This document shows, piece by piece, positions 24,803 through 35,816 of a stretch of DNA of 64,000 nucleotides. Location of the stretch: NCBI GenBank assembly GCA_026874595.1, contig CM049311.1:41545676-41609675 (forward strand), given 5' to 3'. The notes under the pieces were generated by a model that worked only from the letters and a program-made list of their open reading frames with translations, ran no database searches and was not told the DNA's origin. Both the position numbers and the translations under genes were made by a program. Numbering within the stretch: the first letter of the stretch is position 1; each line of letters starts with the position of its first letter. The stretch is from Sipunculus nudus (lineage: Eukaryota > Annelida > Sipuncula > Golfingiida > Sipunculidae).

Positions 24803-24908
24803 ATGGCTTCTTCTCCCCAACAATCTTCCACTTTGAAAAAGGGCAAGAAAGAAGAGTCACTTTTGGATAAAATCGGAACATTAGGCCGCAGGAAGAAGGG
24901 TCCAGATG
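24803..24908 (+). CDS. parvin: Parvin, coding exon 1 (N-terminus)
   Basis: The exon starts at ATG 24803 in a fair context (CAAAATGG) and encodes MASSPQQSSTLKKGKKEES, then LLDKIGTLGRRKKGPD, stopping at the donor GATG|GTGAGT (24908/24909) in phase 1. Alpha- and beta-parvins begin in the same way: MATSP or similar, a basic Ser/Pro/Lys stretch, then a DSFLGKLGGTLARRKK-like motif; the ESLLDKIGTLGRRKK here aligns with it. Parvins are cytoplasmic adaptors of focal adhesions and muscle attachment sites that bind integrin-linked kinase and actin through two calponin-homology domains. The N-terminal segment is disordered and carries phosphorylation and paxillin-binding functions in vertebrates. The exon joins 43802-43903 in phase. 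The family was recognised from memory, without a search. Confidence 0.85.
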
Positions 24909-25059
24909 GTGAGTTCGTATGGAAATACTTAATCCTGATTATACTAACGCTGTACAGCCTAGTTCAGATCAAAACCGCCCCACCAGTCCATTGTGGCCTC
25001 TGCCGACGAGCATCCAAATGTTTATACTTGTAAGTTGTAGTTAGATCTATAGACTATAC

Positions 25060-28000
25060 TAAGTTATAGGGCCCGAGTATAGAATCCGGCCAACATTTTT
25101 AAGATGGGTCTAAACTGACTGGACTGTCTCATATTAGTAGTAATCAACATAAGCCATTACATGCCTGATGATATGACATCGACATGCCTCTTATTTCTCA
25201 TGAATCCTAAACAGGTCGAGGACGACCGCAGATTGTAGTACGTCCTTCGTTTGAGATACGTACCTCGTTTGAGGTTTGCCTGTACTTCGATGGAAGTACG
25301 TCGTGACTGACAGGGTAAATTCATGTAAAACATCAAATAATTGGTAATGTAAGCCTCGGAATCCCCTAGTGTTGGCCAATCATACAAGACAATACATAGT
25401 TCTTCCAGTTGACATCCGCGAATATGTTGTTAGGGGGTTTCCTGTCAAGATAACGGCATTTTCAGATCCACATCCGAGGCATGTCGTGTAATATCTCCCG
25501 TTTTATCAAACACCAGTGACACTGAGGATTGAAACGACGCATCATATAAAAACCTTACATATTCAACAACTTTCTGAAGTGGGTTAGCAAGAAATTCTAT
25601 GGCATATTTTGTCTTAATTGACTTCTAAAGTCACCCATGTACGACCGTACTTGCACCGAAGTACAGCAGTACGGCACTTTGCTGTACACGGACTTGTACC
25701 TGTAAGTAATATAGGAAAGTTGTACTTGCATTTCAGTTAAAATGCAGTTAACTGAAATTATGCTTTTAAGCACTTTTTTTATCAAAGAAGTATTGACTTG
25801 TCATTTGAAGGCATTTTTTGCTATAAAAATGCGCAAGGCATTGAAACAATTTCGAAATATTGAACAAGTTTTAACCATGTTTTATTTTCTTATTTCAGGT
25901 CGGGATTGAAGATATTTGGCCTTTTTTAAAATGCAGGCTAATATAAAAAGATCCCATTTAAATTGCATTCGTGCATGAACCTTTGGATTTCATAGGATCA
26001 TAAGAAACATTTAAAATGCAAAATGTCATTTAATACGTAAATATATATATTTCTTCTTAATATTATATTTTCTTTTTACAGTCAGCCAAAATTAATATTC
26101 TGTAAGATTTCAAGCACGGAACCTTTTCTGTCATAGTACCACTTGTTACATGGTTTTGTCTATTCGTGCTCTTTCCTGTAAATATATTTTCATAACATCA
26201 AATTTTAAAATTTATAATGTCCTGGCTGTACGACGTTGCGTGGTGATCATGTGTTTAATTAAGTGATCGACCATGTGGCGGCTAGTGACATATGTTGTGG
26301 ACCACTGACAGAGATGGCTCGGACTTATTACAATAAACAGTTTGCCTGGACATCATCAAATGTTAAATTTCTAGAACAGTTTCTTACTTGCATTAATTTA
26401 GTACTCCTGTGTATAGGGACTACACTGAATATATAGTGTCAAGATGGTAACTCGCAAATTCAACCCTTTTCAAGTATACTGGTTGTAAACATATAGCCCC
26501 AATTTTCCATCAAATAATCATTTTTTTTCAGAACTGCTGACAACACTTACCTGAAATGGATCTGTACAACTGATATACAGTTACCAGAAATGCAGGTCTA
26601 GATGTTCACCCAGAAGTGGTTGAAATGTATTTTTTTTAATGAAAACACTTTATTCAGAACAGTTGAATACACAGTTTAATATTTTAAGTAAAAATTTATT
26701 TTATATATACATATATGAGAATGACAAGGAAAAGTAGGCATCCTACTGTGGATTAATAAAATAACCTTTGAATGTTCATTTATATCTGTTTATACTTCAA
26801 ATATCAATTTTGTATATTCACTTATTTAAACAGTAAAATATTTGCTAGGGTATTTATTTCAAATAAAAATAAGGAGGCGTTGGGGCCAGCTGAATTATAA
26901 AAAAAAAACCAGAAATATTTGGACCGCAGTTCATTAGAGCACTTATTTACAAAAATATATACAAACGAGAGTCTACGTGTCAAAAGGAAGAAGGAAAAAG
27001 GATGGCAAAAGGTTGCACCCCCTGGGACACCTGGTCAGTGGTTAGTATATGGAAGGGAAGAATCCCACTACCATGCATGGTGACATTGTTTTATATTTTT
27101 TTTTCTGGGCAATAAAGAGCAAATTCAGAGCACCTTTACATGGAATATTAATACATGCATGGAGCATACCACGTCCGCAATTATGTTACATTTATAAAAA
27201 GCATGCAGTGCTGTAAACAGATACCAGTGCAGTGACTGATGTCTCTTTATATATTGGCTGGTCTAGAAAAAATTTGGAGAGATGCAGTGAGCAATATTAA
27301 TTTTAATGCATGAGAAAAAAAGAATAAAGTGCATGTTAAGCACTGATAACAACACGTGAAAAGGAATGGAGATAAATGGGTACAATAATGGGCCCAAGTT
27401 GAAAAAAAAGACTTGCGTTCTATCCACGCACAAGATTAATTATTAATGAAAATCTGACACAGCTGTAAAATGAACAAAACTGTAATATTAAAAACCAATT
27501 ACTTCTGGTCAAACCACCGAGTTCTTTCTTCAATGCTTCTGTTCTGAAATAAAAATAAAAAATAAAAATGGTTAAACCTCATTCAGTGTTGTTCAATGCC
27601 TTGTGAAATGGCAAATATTAAAATACCTCTGTTGACAATAAAAGTAATTGTCATAATTTAAGTGCAATGCATGTTAACTGAAAAGCAACTTCAATTTTAA
27701 TACGGTTTTCCTAGCTATTATCAGATTATATAGGTACAAGTCCAACAACAACAAAGTGCCGTACTGCAATCGAAGTACAGCGGCGTACTTCGGTGCAAGT
27801 ACGGTCGTACATGGTTGACTTTGGAAGCAAATTAAAACAAAATATGCCATATAATTTCTTGCTAATCCACTTCAGAAAGTTGTTGAATATGTAAGGTTTA
27901 TAAATGATGCGTTGTTTCAATCCTCCGTGTCACTGGTGTTTGATAAAACAGGAGATATAACACGACATGCCTCGGATGTGGATCTGAAAATGCCGTTATC

Positions 28001-28315
28001 TTGACAGGAAACCCCCCAACAACACATTCACGGATGTCAACTGGAAGAACTATGTATTGTCTTGTATGATTGTCCGGCACTATGGGATTCCGAGGCTCAC
28101 ATTGCCAATTATTTGATGTTTTACATGAATTTACCCTGTCAGTCACGTCGTACTTCCATCTAAGTACAGGCGTACCTCAAACGAGGTACGTATCTCAAAC
28201 AAAGGACGTACTACAATCTGCGGTCATCCTCGACCTGCTAAACATCATTACATGTCCGTCCGTATACACTCATAACCTCGTCCATGTAGGCCGAATTTTA
28301 TACTTGCTCTAGACA
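25060..28315. mobile_element. 3.2-kb element with ~0.6-kb inverted arms
   Basis: The left arm (about 25060-25712) and right arm (about 27729-28315) are reverse complements with moderate divergence. Shared blocks include TCGAGGACGACCGCAGATTG, the GTACGT-rich stretch near 25240-25310, CATGTAAAACATCAAATAAT, CAGTTGACATCCG and GCACCGAAGTACAGC. The outermost match is GAGTATAGAATCCGGCCAACAT against AAGTATAAAATTCGGCCTACAT. The 2-kb centre is AT-rich and non-coding. Multiple GTACGT/ACGTAC words near the ends suggest transposase-binding repeats. It is probably a non-autonomous long-TIR DNA transposon inserted about 150 bp after parvin exon 1; no target duplication was settled. Confidence 0.65.
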
Positions 28316-29107
28316 TTATAGTCCGTCCCAGTACCCATGTCCGCATGTTTTCCGGGATATTTTTAGCTCAGCTGACTATAAGTCATCTGAGCTATAGTCG
28401 TGGTCCATTGTCTGTTGTCCGTCCGTCTGTCGTGCCGTCCGTCTGTCCATCCGTCCGTCCGTCCGTAGATGTGGCACGTTTTGAAACCGTAAGACCTAGG
28501 AATCCAAAATTCGGCATAATGTTAGATGTCCCTAAGATCTCCTACCAAGCCGAAAACTGGGTCTTTTCGACTTCGTTCCTTTGAGAAATTAAGGAAAAAC
28601 CTCAATTTTTTATTAAAAACCTATTTTCACACTTCAGGACTGCCTAATATCAAAACCACTCATCTATTTTTCCTCATATTTACCATAAATATTCCTCTAT
28701 ATAGTTCCTATGTACATTCAAGAAATTATGTCTGCATTATATAATTTAAAAAAGTTATGGACCCAAACATAATGCATTTTGTAAAAAATCAGGAAAGATA
28801 TTTGATCACTTAACACAAAACATGTTAAAGCTATGGACCTTTTTTCCAGTAATATAACTTTAATTAATCAAAATTAAATTGTATACCCAAAATTAGATGA
28901 AAATCTTTTAAATTTTTAAAAATATTAATAAAAATAAAAAATTGGTACCTTAAATTTTGCTCAACTTTGACCATGGCACGTTTTTTTCCTGTGAGTACTG
29001 TGGATTTAATTTTCACAGCATGTTTTTGTTACCTTTTCAACTGTTAACATCAAAAATTTGAAACCAGTTGATCAAAAACTGTAGATTTTATTCAAGTTTT
29101 CAAGCAC

Positions 29108-29116
29108 CATGTAACA
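29108..29116. repeat. Target-site duplication of MITE X copy 1, left
   Basis: CATGTAACA, repeated at 29816-29824. Uninterrupted RC1 copies (for example near 36930) have this word once. Confidence 0.9.
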
Positions 29117-29815
29117 TGCGCTCCCGAGGCAGCGGAAATCTTGCGCTTCTAAAGAAGCAACTGATTTTCACGCTGCCAGCTTTGACCGTTTATGATATAT
29201 TTAGACACCAGATGGCGGTTTGTTGTCCACTGAAATAAACGTGCGTTGAATGTGACAAGCAGCCAATCAGATGCCCATAAACAAACACTCGACAGGCATC
29301 CTGGCTCCGCCCATTGCAGCGCTTTAAGCGCCGTTTGATGAGTTTCCGGTCGAATTTAAATTGCTCCCTCTGCATTCTTGCATCATCGACCGATTCGATT
29401 ATGACATTATGACTGTGTTAGCGTAGCCATGTATCTGTTGTCTGCAGAACTGAAACCAGCCAGCGAGGTGTGCACGCAGCCTTTGTTGTTACGTTTCGTT
29501 TGAATTACAGCTCACCGGCCGAGCATCCTATGTGCCCAAGGCCCTAAGCAAACCACGTCAGGGGCAATTCTATCTGAGCCTGTGGCCTGTTTAGACGGTT
29601 ACGCTGGGGGATGAGCTGTCACTCAAAAAAAAATGAATATGATTGGCTCCGTGTATTCCTCGCTTGGCTTTGTCTTCCAGCACAAAGTTTCATCTGATTG
29701 GACAAAAATACAGTGCTCCCCTCTGGTGTTGCAAAGCAGGATATAAGGTCATAACAAACAGCGCCTTACGATATAGGAAGTAGCCCTGTAGGTAAAGCGC
29801 TGTGTAAAGAGCGTA
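29117..29815 (-). mobile_element. MITE X copy 1 (699 bp)
   Basis: The termini are TGCGCTCCCGAGG...CAGCG on the left and, in reverse complement, TACGCTCTTTACACAGCG on the right, so about seven terminal bases plus an inner CAGCG are inverted. Perfect 9-bp duplications CATGTAACA flank it. The second copy (48422-51749) also has a perfect 9-bp duplication of different sequence, so the boundaries are secure. The length and 9-bp duplication suggest a MULE-derived MITE. An open frame of 61 codons (29190-29375, -) is also open in copy 2, but the copies are too alike for that to prove coding. Confidence 0.85.
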
Positions 29816-29824
29816 CATGTAACA
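29816..29824. repeat. Target-site duplication of MITE X copy 1, right
   Basis: CATGTAACA, identical to 29108-29116. Confidence 0.9.
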
Positions 29825-30284
29825 TATTGTTTACATCAAGCTAGTGTTATGCAGTTTGCAAGAGCTCAGCTACCCAGCTTCAGCTCTTAGTTCCTTAAAT
29901 TGGGCATACAGCTAGATGTCTCCAAAATCCCCTACCATGCCAAGAATTTGGTCACTAGGACTTAATACCTTCAAGATATTAATGAAAAACTTCATTTTTC
30001 CATTAAAAACCCATTGTTATACTTCAAGACTGCCTAATATCAAAACCACTGATCTGACTTTAATCATAAATAATATACATATTTTTCATTCTCTATGCAC
30101 ATGCCAGAATGATGTCAGTATTGCGTAATTGTTTTAAGTTATGGGCCCAAACATAATGCACTTTGTAAAAAATCAAGAAATATATTTACTCCCTTAACAA
30201 GGGGATTGCTGAAGCTAGAGATTTTTTGTCAGGGATGTAACATTATTTAATCAAGATTCAATTGAATACCCAAAATTAGTTTCC

Positions 30285-31489
30285 TTTGTTTTAGAGCTGA
30301 TTATACAAAAACACTGATCATGTGGAATGATGGTCTGTATGTGCTGCACAATTTTGGTGGCACCACCTACAATTTCTGATTTTTTAATGAATTTTTATCG
30401 AATTTTTCAATTTTGGCCTTTTGTGCAGGATATCTCCAAAGGTATTCAACACAGGTACCTCATTTCTTCAGTGCTGTTGAATGAAATTTACAAAATCTTG
30501 GTCAAGTTCAAAGATGGGTGATCTTGACCTACTTTTCAAGGTCACAGAGCTTAGTATAGAAAAAAACTTAGGAGCTTATTTCTCAGGAAGCATTTGGTGG
30601 ATTGTTATGAAACATGGTACATACCTCTCCAATTTAAATTTAAACCTGATTATCAGCTTTTGCTAATATTCTAGTTTCGCAATGCAATGCTTACAGATAC
30701 TGGCCTAATGTTTGGTCTGTGGGCTGATAATGACCACTGACAGATCAATTTTTTTCCACAATGCCTGCAGATACTGGCCTGATTTTTGGTGTGTGGGCAG
30801 ATAATGACTAGTTACAGATCAATTTGCGTTTCGTCCCAGTTGACCTACTTTTGACCGTTTTACGGCTCCTGAACATAGAAAATTTCATGAAAAATGGAAA
30901 TTTTCATGACAAATACACATATACGGACTTTTTTTCACAGTGCCTGCAGATATTAGCCTGATTATTGGTGTGTTGGCAGATAACGACCAGTTTCAGATCG
31001 AGTATGTGTTTTGTCCTGGTTGACCTACTTATGACCGTTTGACCGTGCCCTAACAGAAAATTTCATGAAAAATATAAATTTTCATGACAAGTACACATGT
31101 ACGGACTTTTTCGCAATGGCTGCAGATAGGGGCCTGATTTTTGGTGTGTTGGCAGATAATGACCAGTTACAGATCGAGTTCACGTTTTGGCCTGGTTGAC
31201 CTTCTTTTGACGGCTCCTGAACATAGAGAATTTCATGAAAAATAGAATTTTTCATGAAAAATGCACATGTACAGACTTTTTTTCACAATGCCTGCAGATA
31301 AGGGCCTGATTTTTGGTGTGTTGGCAGTTAATGACCAGCTACAGATAGAGTTCGCTTTTCTCCCCAGTTGACTTACTTTTGACCGTTTGACGGTGCCCCA
31401 ACATAGAAAATTCCATGAAAAATATAAATTTTCATGACAAGTGCACATGTACTGACTTTTTTCACAATGCCTGCAGATACAGGCCTGAT
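30285..31489 (+). mobile_element. Piece of the 180-bp-core family
   Basis: The leader 30285-30660 (GATATCTCCAAAGGTATTCAAC, TTCAAGGTCACAGAG, a GGTGGCACCACC near 30356) matches 40420-40680. About five core units of 170-180 bp follow (ATGCCTGCAGATA... at about 30762, 30942, 31119, 31290, 31469). The piece breaks at 31489, where another hairpin terminus (TTTTAGCGAACCTGTGAGCT) starts. Confidence 0.7.
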
Positions 31490-31663
31490 TTTTAGCGAAC
31501 CTGTGAGCTTATGCGATGGTGCGTTGTCGTCTGTCGTGCGTCGTCTGTCGTACGTCATCTGTACTTTAACCATAGCTATCTCATAAACGGCAGAAGCTAG
31601 CATCACCATACTTTTGCAAATAATCAGTCATCTGAAAAACTCTATCGGAATTTGTTTATTTTT

Positions 31664-33666
31664 TATGCCCCCCCACAAAGTGGCCGGGGCATATAGTTTT
31701 ACCCATGTCCGTCCTTCCGTCCTTCTGTCATTCTGAAATCAAACAGTTGTACGGATTTTTTTCGCAATGCCTGCAGATATTGGCCTGATTTTTGGTGTGT
31801 GGGCAGATATAGACCAGTTACAGATTGAGTTCGCGTTTCGTCCCGGTTGACCTACTTTTGACCGTTTTACGGCTCCTAAACTTAGAAAATTTCATGAAAA
31901 ATAGAAATATTCATGACAGATACACATGTACGGACTTTTTTTCGCAATGCCTGCAGATATTGGCCTGATTTTTGGTGTGTGAGCAGGTATAGACCAGTTA
32001 CAGATCGAGTTTGCGTTTCGTCCCGGTTGACCTTCTTTTGACCGTTTTACGGCTCCTAAACTTAGAAATTTTCATGAAAAATATGAAATTTCATGACAAG
32101 TACACATGTACGGACTTTTTTTCGCAGTGCCTGCAGATGTTGGCCTGATTTTTGGTGTGTGGACAGATATAGACCAGTTACAGATCGAGTTCGCATTTCG
32201 TCCCCGTTGACCTTCTTTTGACCGTTTAAGGCTCCTGAACATAGAAAATTTCATGAAAAATATGAAATTTCATGACAAATACACTTGTACGGACCTTTTT
32301 CGGCAATGCCTGCAGATATTGGCCTGATTTTTGGTGTGTGAGCAGATATAGACCAGTTACAGATCGAGTTCGCGTTTCGTCCCGGTTGACCTTCTTTTGA
32401 CCGTTTTACGGCTCCTAAACTTAGAAATTTTCATGAAAAATATGAAATTTCATGACAAGTACACATGTACGGACTTTTTTCGCAGTGCCTGCAGATGTTG
32501 GCCTGATTTTTGGTGTGTGGACAGATATAGACCAGTTACAGATCAAGTTCGCGTTTCGTCCTGGTTGACCTTCTTTTGACCTTTTTATGGCTCCTAAACT
32601 TAGAAATTTTCATGAAAAATAGAAATATTCATGACAGATACACATGTACGGACTTTTTTTCGCAATGCCTGCAGATATTGGCCTGATTTTTGGTGTGTGG
32701 GCAGATATAGACCAGTTACAGATCGAGTTCGCGTTTCGTCCCGGTTGACTTTCTTTTGACCGTTTTAAGGCTCCTGAACATAGAAAATTTCATGAAAAAT
32801 ATGAAATTTCATGACAAATACACATGTATGGACCTTTTTTGGCAATGCCTGCAGATATTGGCCTGATTTTTGGTGTTGGCAGATATTGACCAGTTACAGA
32901 TGGAGTTCCCATTTCGTCCGGGTTGACCTACTTTTGACTGTTTTACGGCTCCTGAACATAGAAAATTTCATGTAAAAAATATATTTTAATGACAAATACA
33001 CTTGTACAGACTTTTCTTCACAATACCTGCAGATATTGGCCTGATTTTTGGTGTGTGGGCAGATAATGACCAGTTACAGATCAAGTTCACGTTTTGTCCC
33101 AGTTGACCTATTTTTGACCGTTTGACGGTGCTCTAACATAGAAAATTTCATAAAAAGGTGCACATGTATGGACTTTTTTTTGCAGTGCCTGCAGATTCAG
33201 GCCTGATTTATGATGGTAGGCAGATAATGACCAGTTACAGATCGAGTTCTTGTTTTGTCTCAGTTGACATAGAAAGTTTCATGAAAAATAAAAATTTTCA
33301 TAACAAATGCATATGTACTGACTTTTTTGTACTGATAATGACAGTTACAGATCGAGTTTGCGTTTCATCCCGGTTGACCTACTTTTGATTGTTTTACGGC
33401 TCCTAAACATAGAAAATTTCATGAAAGACAGAAATTTTTATGGAAAATGCACATGTATGGACTTTTTTTCACAATGCCTGCATATACTGGCATGATTTTT
33501 GGTGTGTTGCTTGATAATGACCCGTTACAGATCGAGTTTGCATTTTGCCCTTGTTGACCTACTTTTGACCATACGACACCTCCTGAACTTAAAAAATTTT
33601 CCAAATTTTACAAATGTTTCTAATTTGCCCAAGGCGGGGGCATTCGTGTCATTCGAACACATCTAG
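31664..33666 (+). mobile_element. 180-bp-core element with palindromic 5' end
   Basis: The 5' end is a hairpin (TATGCCCC...GGGGCATA, 31664-31693), followed by a TCCGTCCTTCCG tract and about ten tandem cores of 177-181 bp. Units start TGCCTGCAGATATTGGCC at about 31768, 31949, 32130, 32307, 32486, 32667, 32847, 33028, 33187 and 33477; one near 33310 is partial. The 3' end is AGGCGGGGGCATTCGTGTC...ACACATCTAG at 33666. Near the 3' end, GGGGGCAT is complementary to the 5' ATGCCCCC, an asymmetric inverted repeat. The short hairpin plus CTAG end recalls Helitron 3' ends (hairpin then CTRR). Non-coding. Confidence 0.75.
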
Positions 33667-33719
33667 ATTTCTAACTGCATTTTCTTAGATTTTATAGGGA
33701 AAAAGCTAAAAAAGCTTTA

Positions 33720-34200
33720 AAAATCTTCTTCTCTGAAACTGTCCAGGCAAATTGTCCAATATTTCACAGAAATCATCCCTGGAACAATCTCTCTCAAGTT
33801 TGTTCGAATGGTTCCATTTCGGAGATTTTTGGCTGAGTTACAGGAGGTTGAACTTAGTCATCTGTCCAAAAAAGCACACTAAATTAAAAATCTCAGAAAC
33901 GACTAGAGCTATAATCACCAAATTTAATACCAATGTTTGTCACATATGTCATATCTGAAATTTAGGAATTGGTGGCACCACCTACATTTACATGTTTTTT
34001 TCAAGCGAAAATGTAATTTTAAACTCTTCTAGCTTATACACTGATTTATGATGAAACTGTCAGGCTGATTGGTTTAAACTTTACAAGAATTATTCTATGG
34101 TAGGGTTCTGCCAGTTTTATAAGAATAGATTGGGTAAATACAGCTTTAAAAAAGCATTGTAGCCAATTGAAAAAGGCTTTCTGTGTTTAAAAACAGATTT
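33720..34200. mobile_element. Fragment of the family also at 14.1-14.9 kb
   Basis: Opposite orientation to the copy at 14096-14900. It contains TCCAATATTTCACAGAA, TTTGTTCGAATGG, a GGTGGCACCACC at 33971 and AGAATAGATTGGGTAAA. Non-coding. Confidence 0.6.
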
Positions 34201-34304
34201 GACAACATGCTAAGTTTCAGCAGCCAAGTCAAGAGGTCACTCAGTACAAACAGATGGGGTCCAGACATCACCATGGCAACTGACCTGGCTCTGGCGGGTG
34301 TTTA

Positions 34305-34361
34305 GACAATGTGTCTAGATGTCTCTAGAGACACAGCGTCAAGACGTCTAGACACAATGTC
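34305..34361. repeat. 15-bp inverted repeat with clustered GTCTAGA words
   Basis: GACAATGTGTCTAGA (34305-34319) and TCTAGACACAATGTC (34347-34361) are inverted with one mismatch. Between them lies a second palindrome GTCTCTAGAGAC. It sits at the start of the 281-bp array. Confidence 0.7.
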
Positions 34362-34479
34362 TAGATGCAGAATTCCCAGATTATTGGAACCATATCTTTC
34401 AACTGTTTGAAAAAACTTGGTTTGCATTTTTTGCGAATCAGGTTTATCATCAGGTCACATGTGCACTGCTGCGCCCTCA

Positions 34480-35370
34480 TTTTGGGTTGACCTCTGACCT
34501 TTCTTCGTTGCCCAGCTTCCATTTGTGCGTCTGTTTCCACACATAAACCCACATATCTCGGGAACCGTTTGACTGATCAGGCTAAAATTTTTGCACAAAT
34601 GTAGCTCTTTGATAGCTTTATAACATACACTAAAAATGGTGGCGCCACCTGCAAGCATTTTTGCACAGCGTCCATCTGTTCATCTGCCTTTGGATAAAAT
34701 CACTCAGATCTCAGCAGTGGTTGGACTTTTCCATCTGAAATTTTGCAGGTTTATACATCCTGGACAGCTTTCTTGATTTTATGACAGGTGGCGCCACCTA
34801 CATTCAGGTTTAATCTGCAGACATCCAAGCTCATATCTCGGGAACCATTTGACCGATTGGGCCAAAATTTTGCATGTGTATAGATCTCACATAGCTCTTC
34901 ATCATAGGCAAAACTGGTGGCGCCACCTGCAACCACTTATGCACAGCGTCCATATGTTCATCTGCCTTGGGATAAAATCACTCAGATCTCAGAAGTGATT
35001 TGACTTATCCACCTGAAATTTTGCAGGTTTATACATCCTGGACACCTTTCTCGATTTTATGACAGGTGGCGCCACCTACATTCATGTTTACTCTGCAGAC
35101 ATCCAAGCTCATATCTCGGGAACCGTTTGACCGATTGGGCCAAAATTGTGCTTGTGTATAGATCTCACATAGCTCTTCGTCATAGGCAAAACTGGTGCGC
35201 CACCTGCAACCACTTATGCACAGCGTCCATCTGTTCATCTGCCTTGGGATAAAATCACTCATATCTCAGCAGTGGTTTGACTTTTCCACCTGAAATTTTG
35301 CAGGTTTATACATCCTCGACAATTTTCTCAATTTTGTGACAGGTGGCACCTACATTCACATTTAATCTGT
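34480..35370. repeat. 281-bp tandem array, about 3 units
   Basis: GCAGGTTTATACATCCTGGACA recurs at about 34746, 35026 and 35307. Each unit carries two GGTGGCGCCACC-type palindromes (34640, 34790, 34917, 35066; the one at 35194 has lost a base) and the phrase CATATCTCGGGAACCGTTTG. Non-coding core of another element; its ends were not found. Confidence 0.8.
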
Positions 35371-35816
35371 AGACATCCTTGCTAATATGCAACACACCTC
35401 ACTCTATTCCCCTTGCCACTTAATCCATGCCTCACTTCACCCATCCCACTCTGATTTCTGCAGATACACATAGTCGCTTGTCCATTACCCATATTCTGGT
35501 TTTAAAATGTCCTAGTCTGAAACTTGCAGGTTGGAAAGGTCCATTTTGCTGAAATCATAATGACTAATGTAGATATGCAGGACTTAAGAGGATCAATATT
35601 AAAATTTAAAAATAAACCTCCATTCATACTCCTAAACTTTGCACAGGTTCGCATCAGGCCTGTAGGCCTTGTTCCTGTTTGGGCAGATAATGACCAGTTA
35701 CAGATCAAGTACATGTTTTGTCCCAGTTGACCTACTTTTGATTGTTTTACGGCCCCTAAACATCGAAGATTTCATGAAAAATAGAAATTTTCATGACAAA
35801 TGTACATGTACAGCCT
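35371..35816. other. No gene; one stray 180-bp-type unit
   Basis: 35400-35640 shows nothing recognisable. 35680-35816 is a single unit of the 180-bp core (GATAATGACCAGTTACAGATC...TTCATGAAAAATAGAAATTTTC). Confidence 0.5.

Larger units (their letters stand above)
28364..30284 (+). mobile_element. RC1 copy B, interrupted by MITE X, 3' truncated
   Basis: It starts TAGCTCAGCTGACTATAAG with the full palindromic 5' end, then a (TCCG)n tract (28410-28470), core 1 (about 28480-29107) and core 2 (29825-30284). MITE X interrupts it at CATGTAACA. At about 30284 the match to other RC1 copies ends inside core 2 and sequence of another family (compare 36050-36195) begins, so the 3' part is missing or exchanged. 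Confidence 0.8.
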
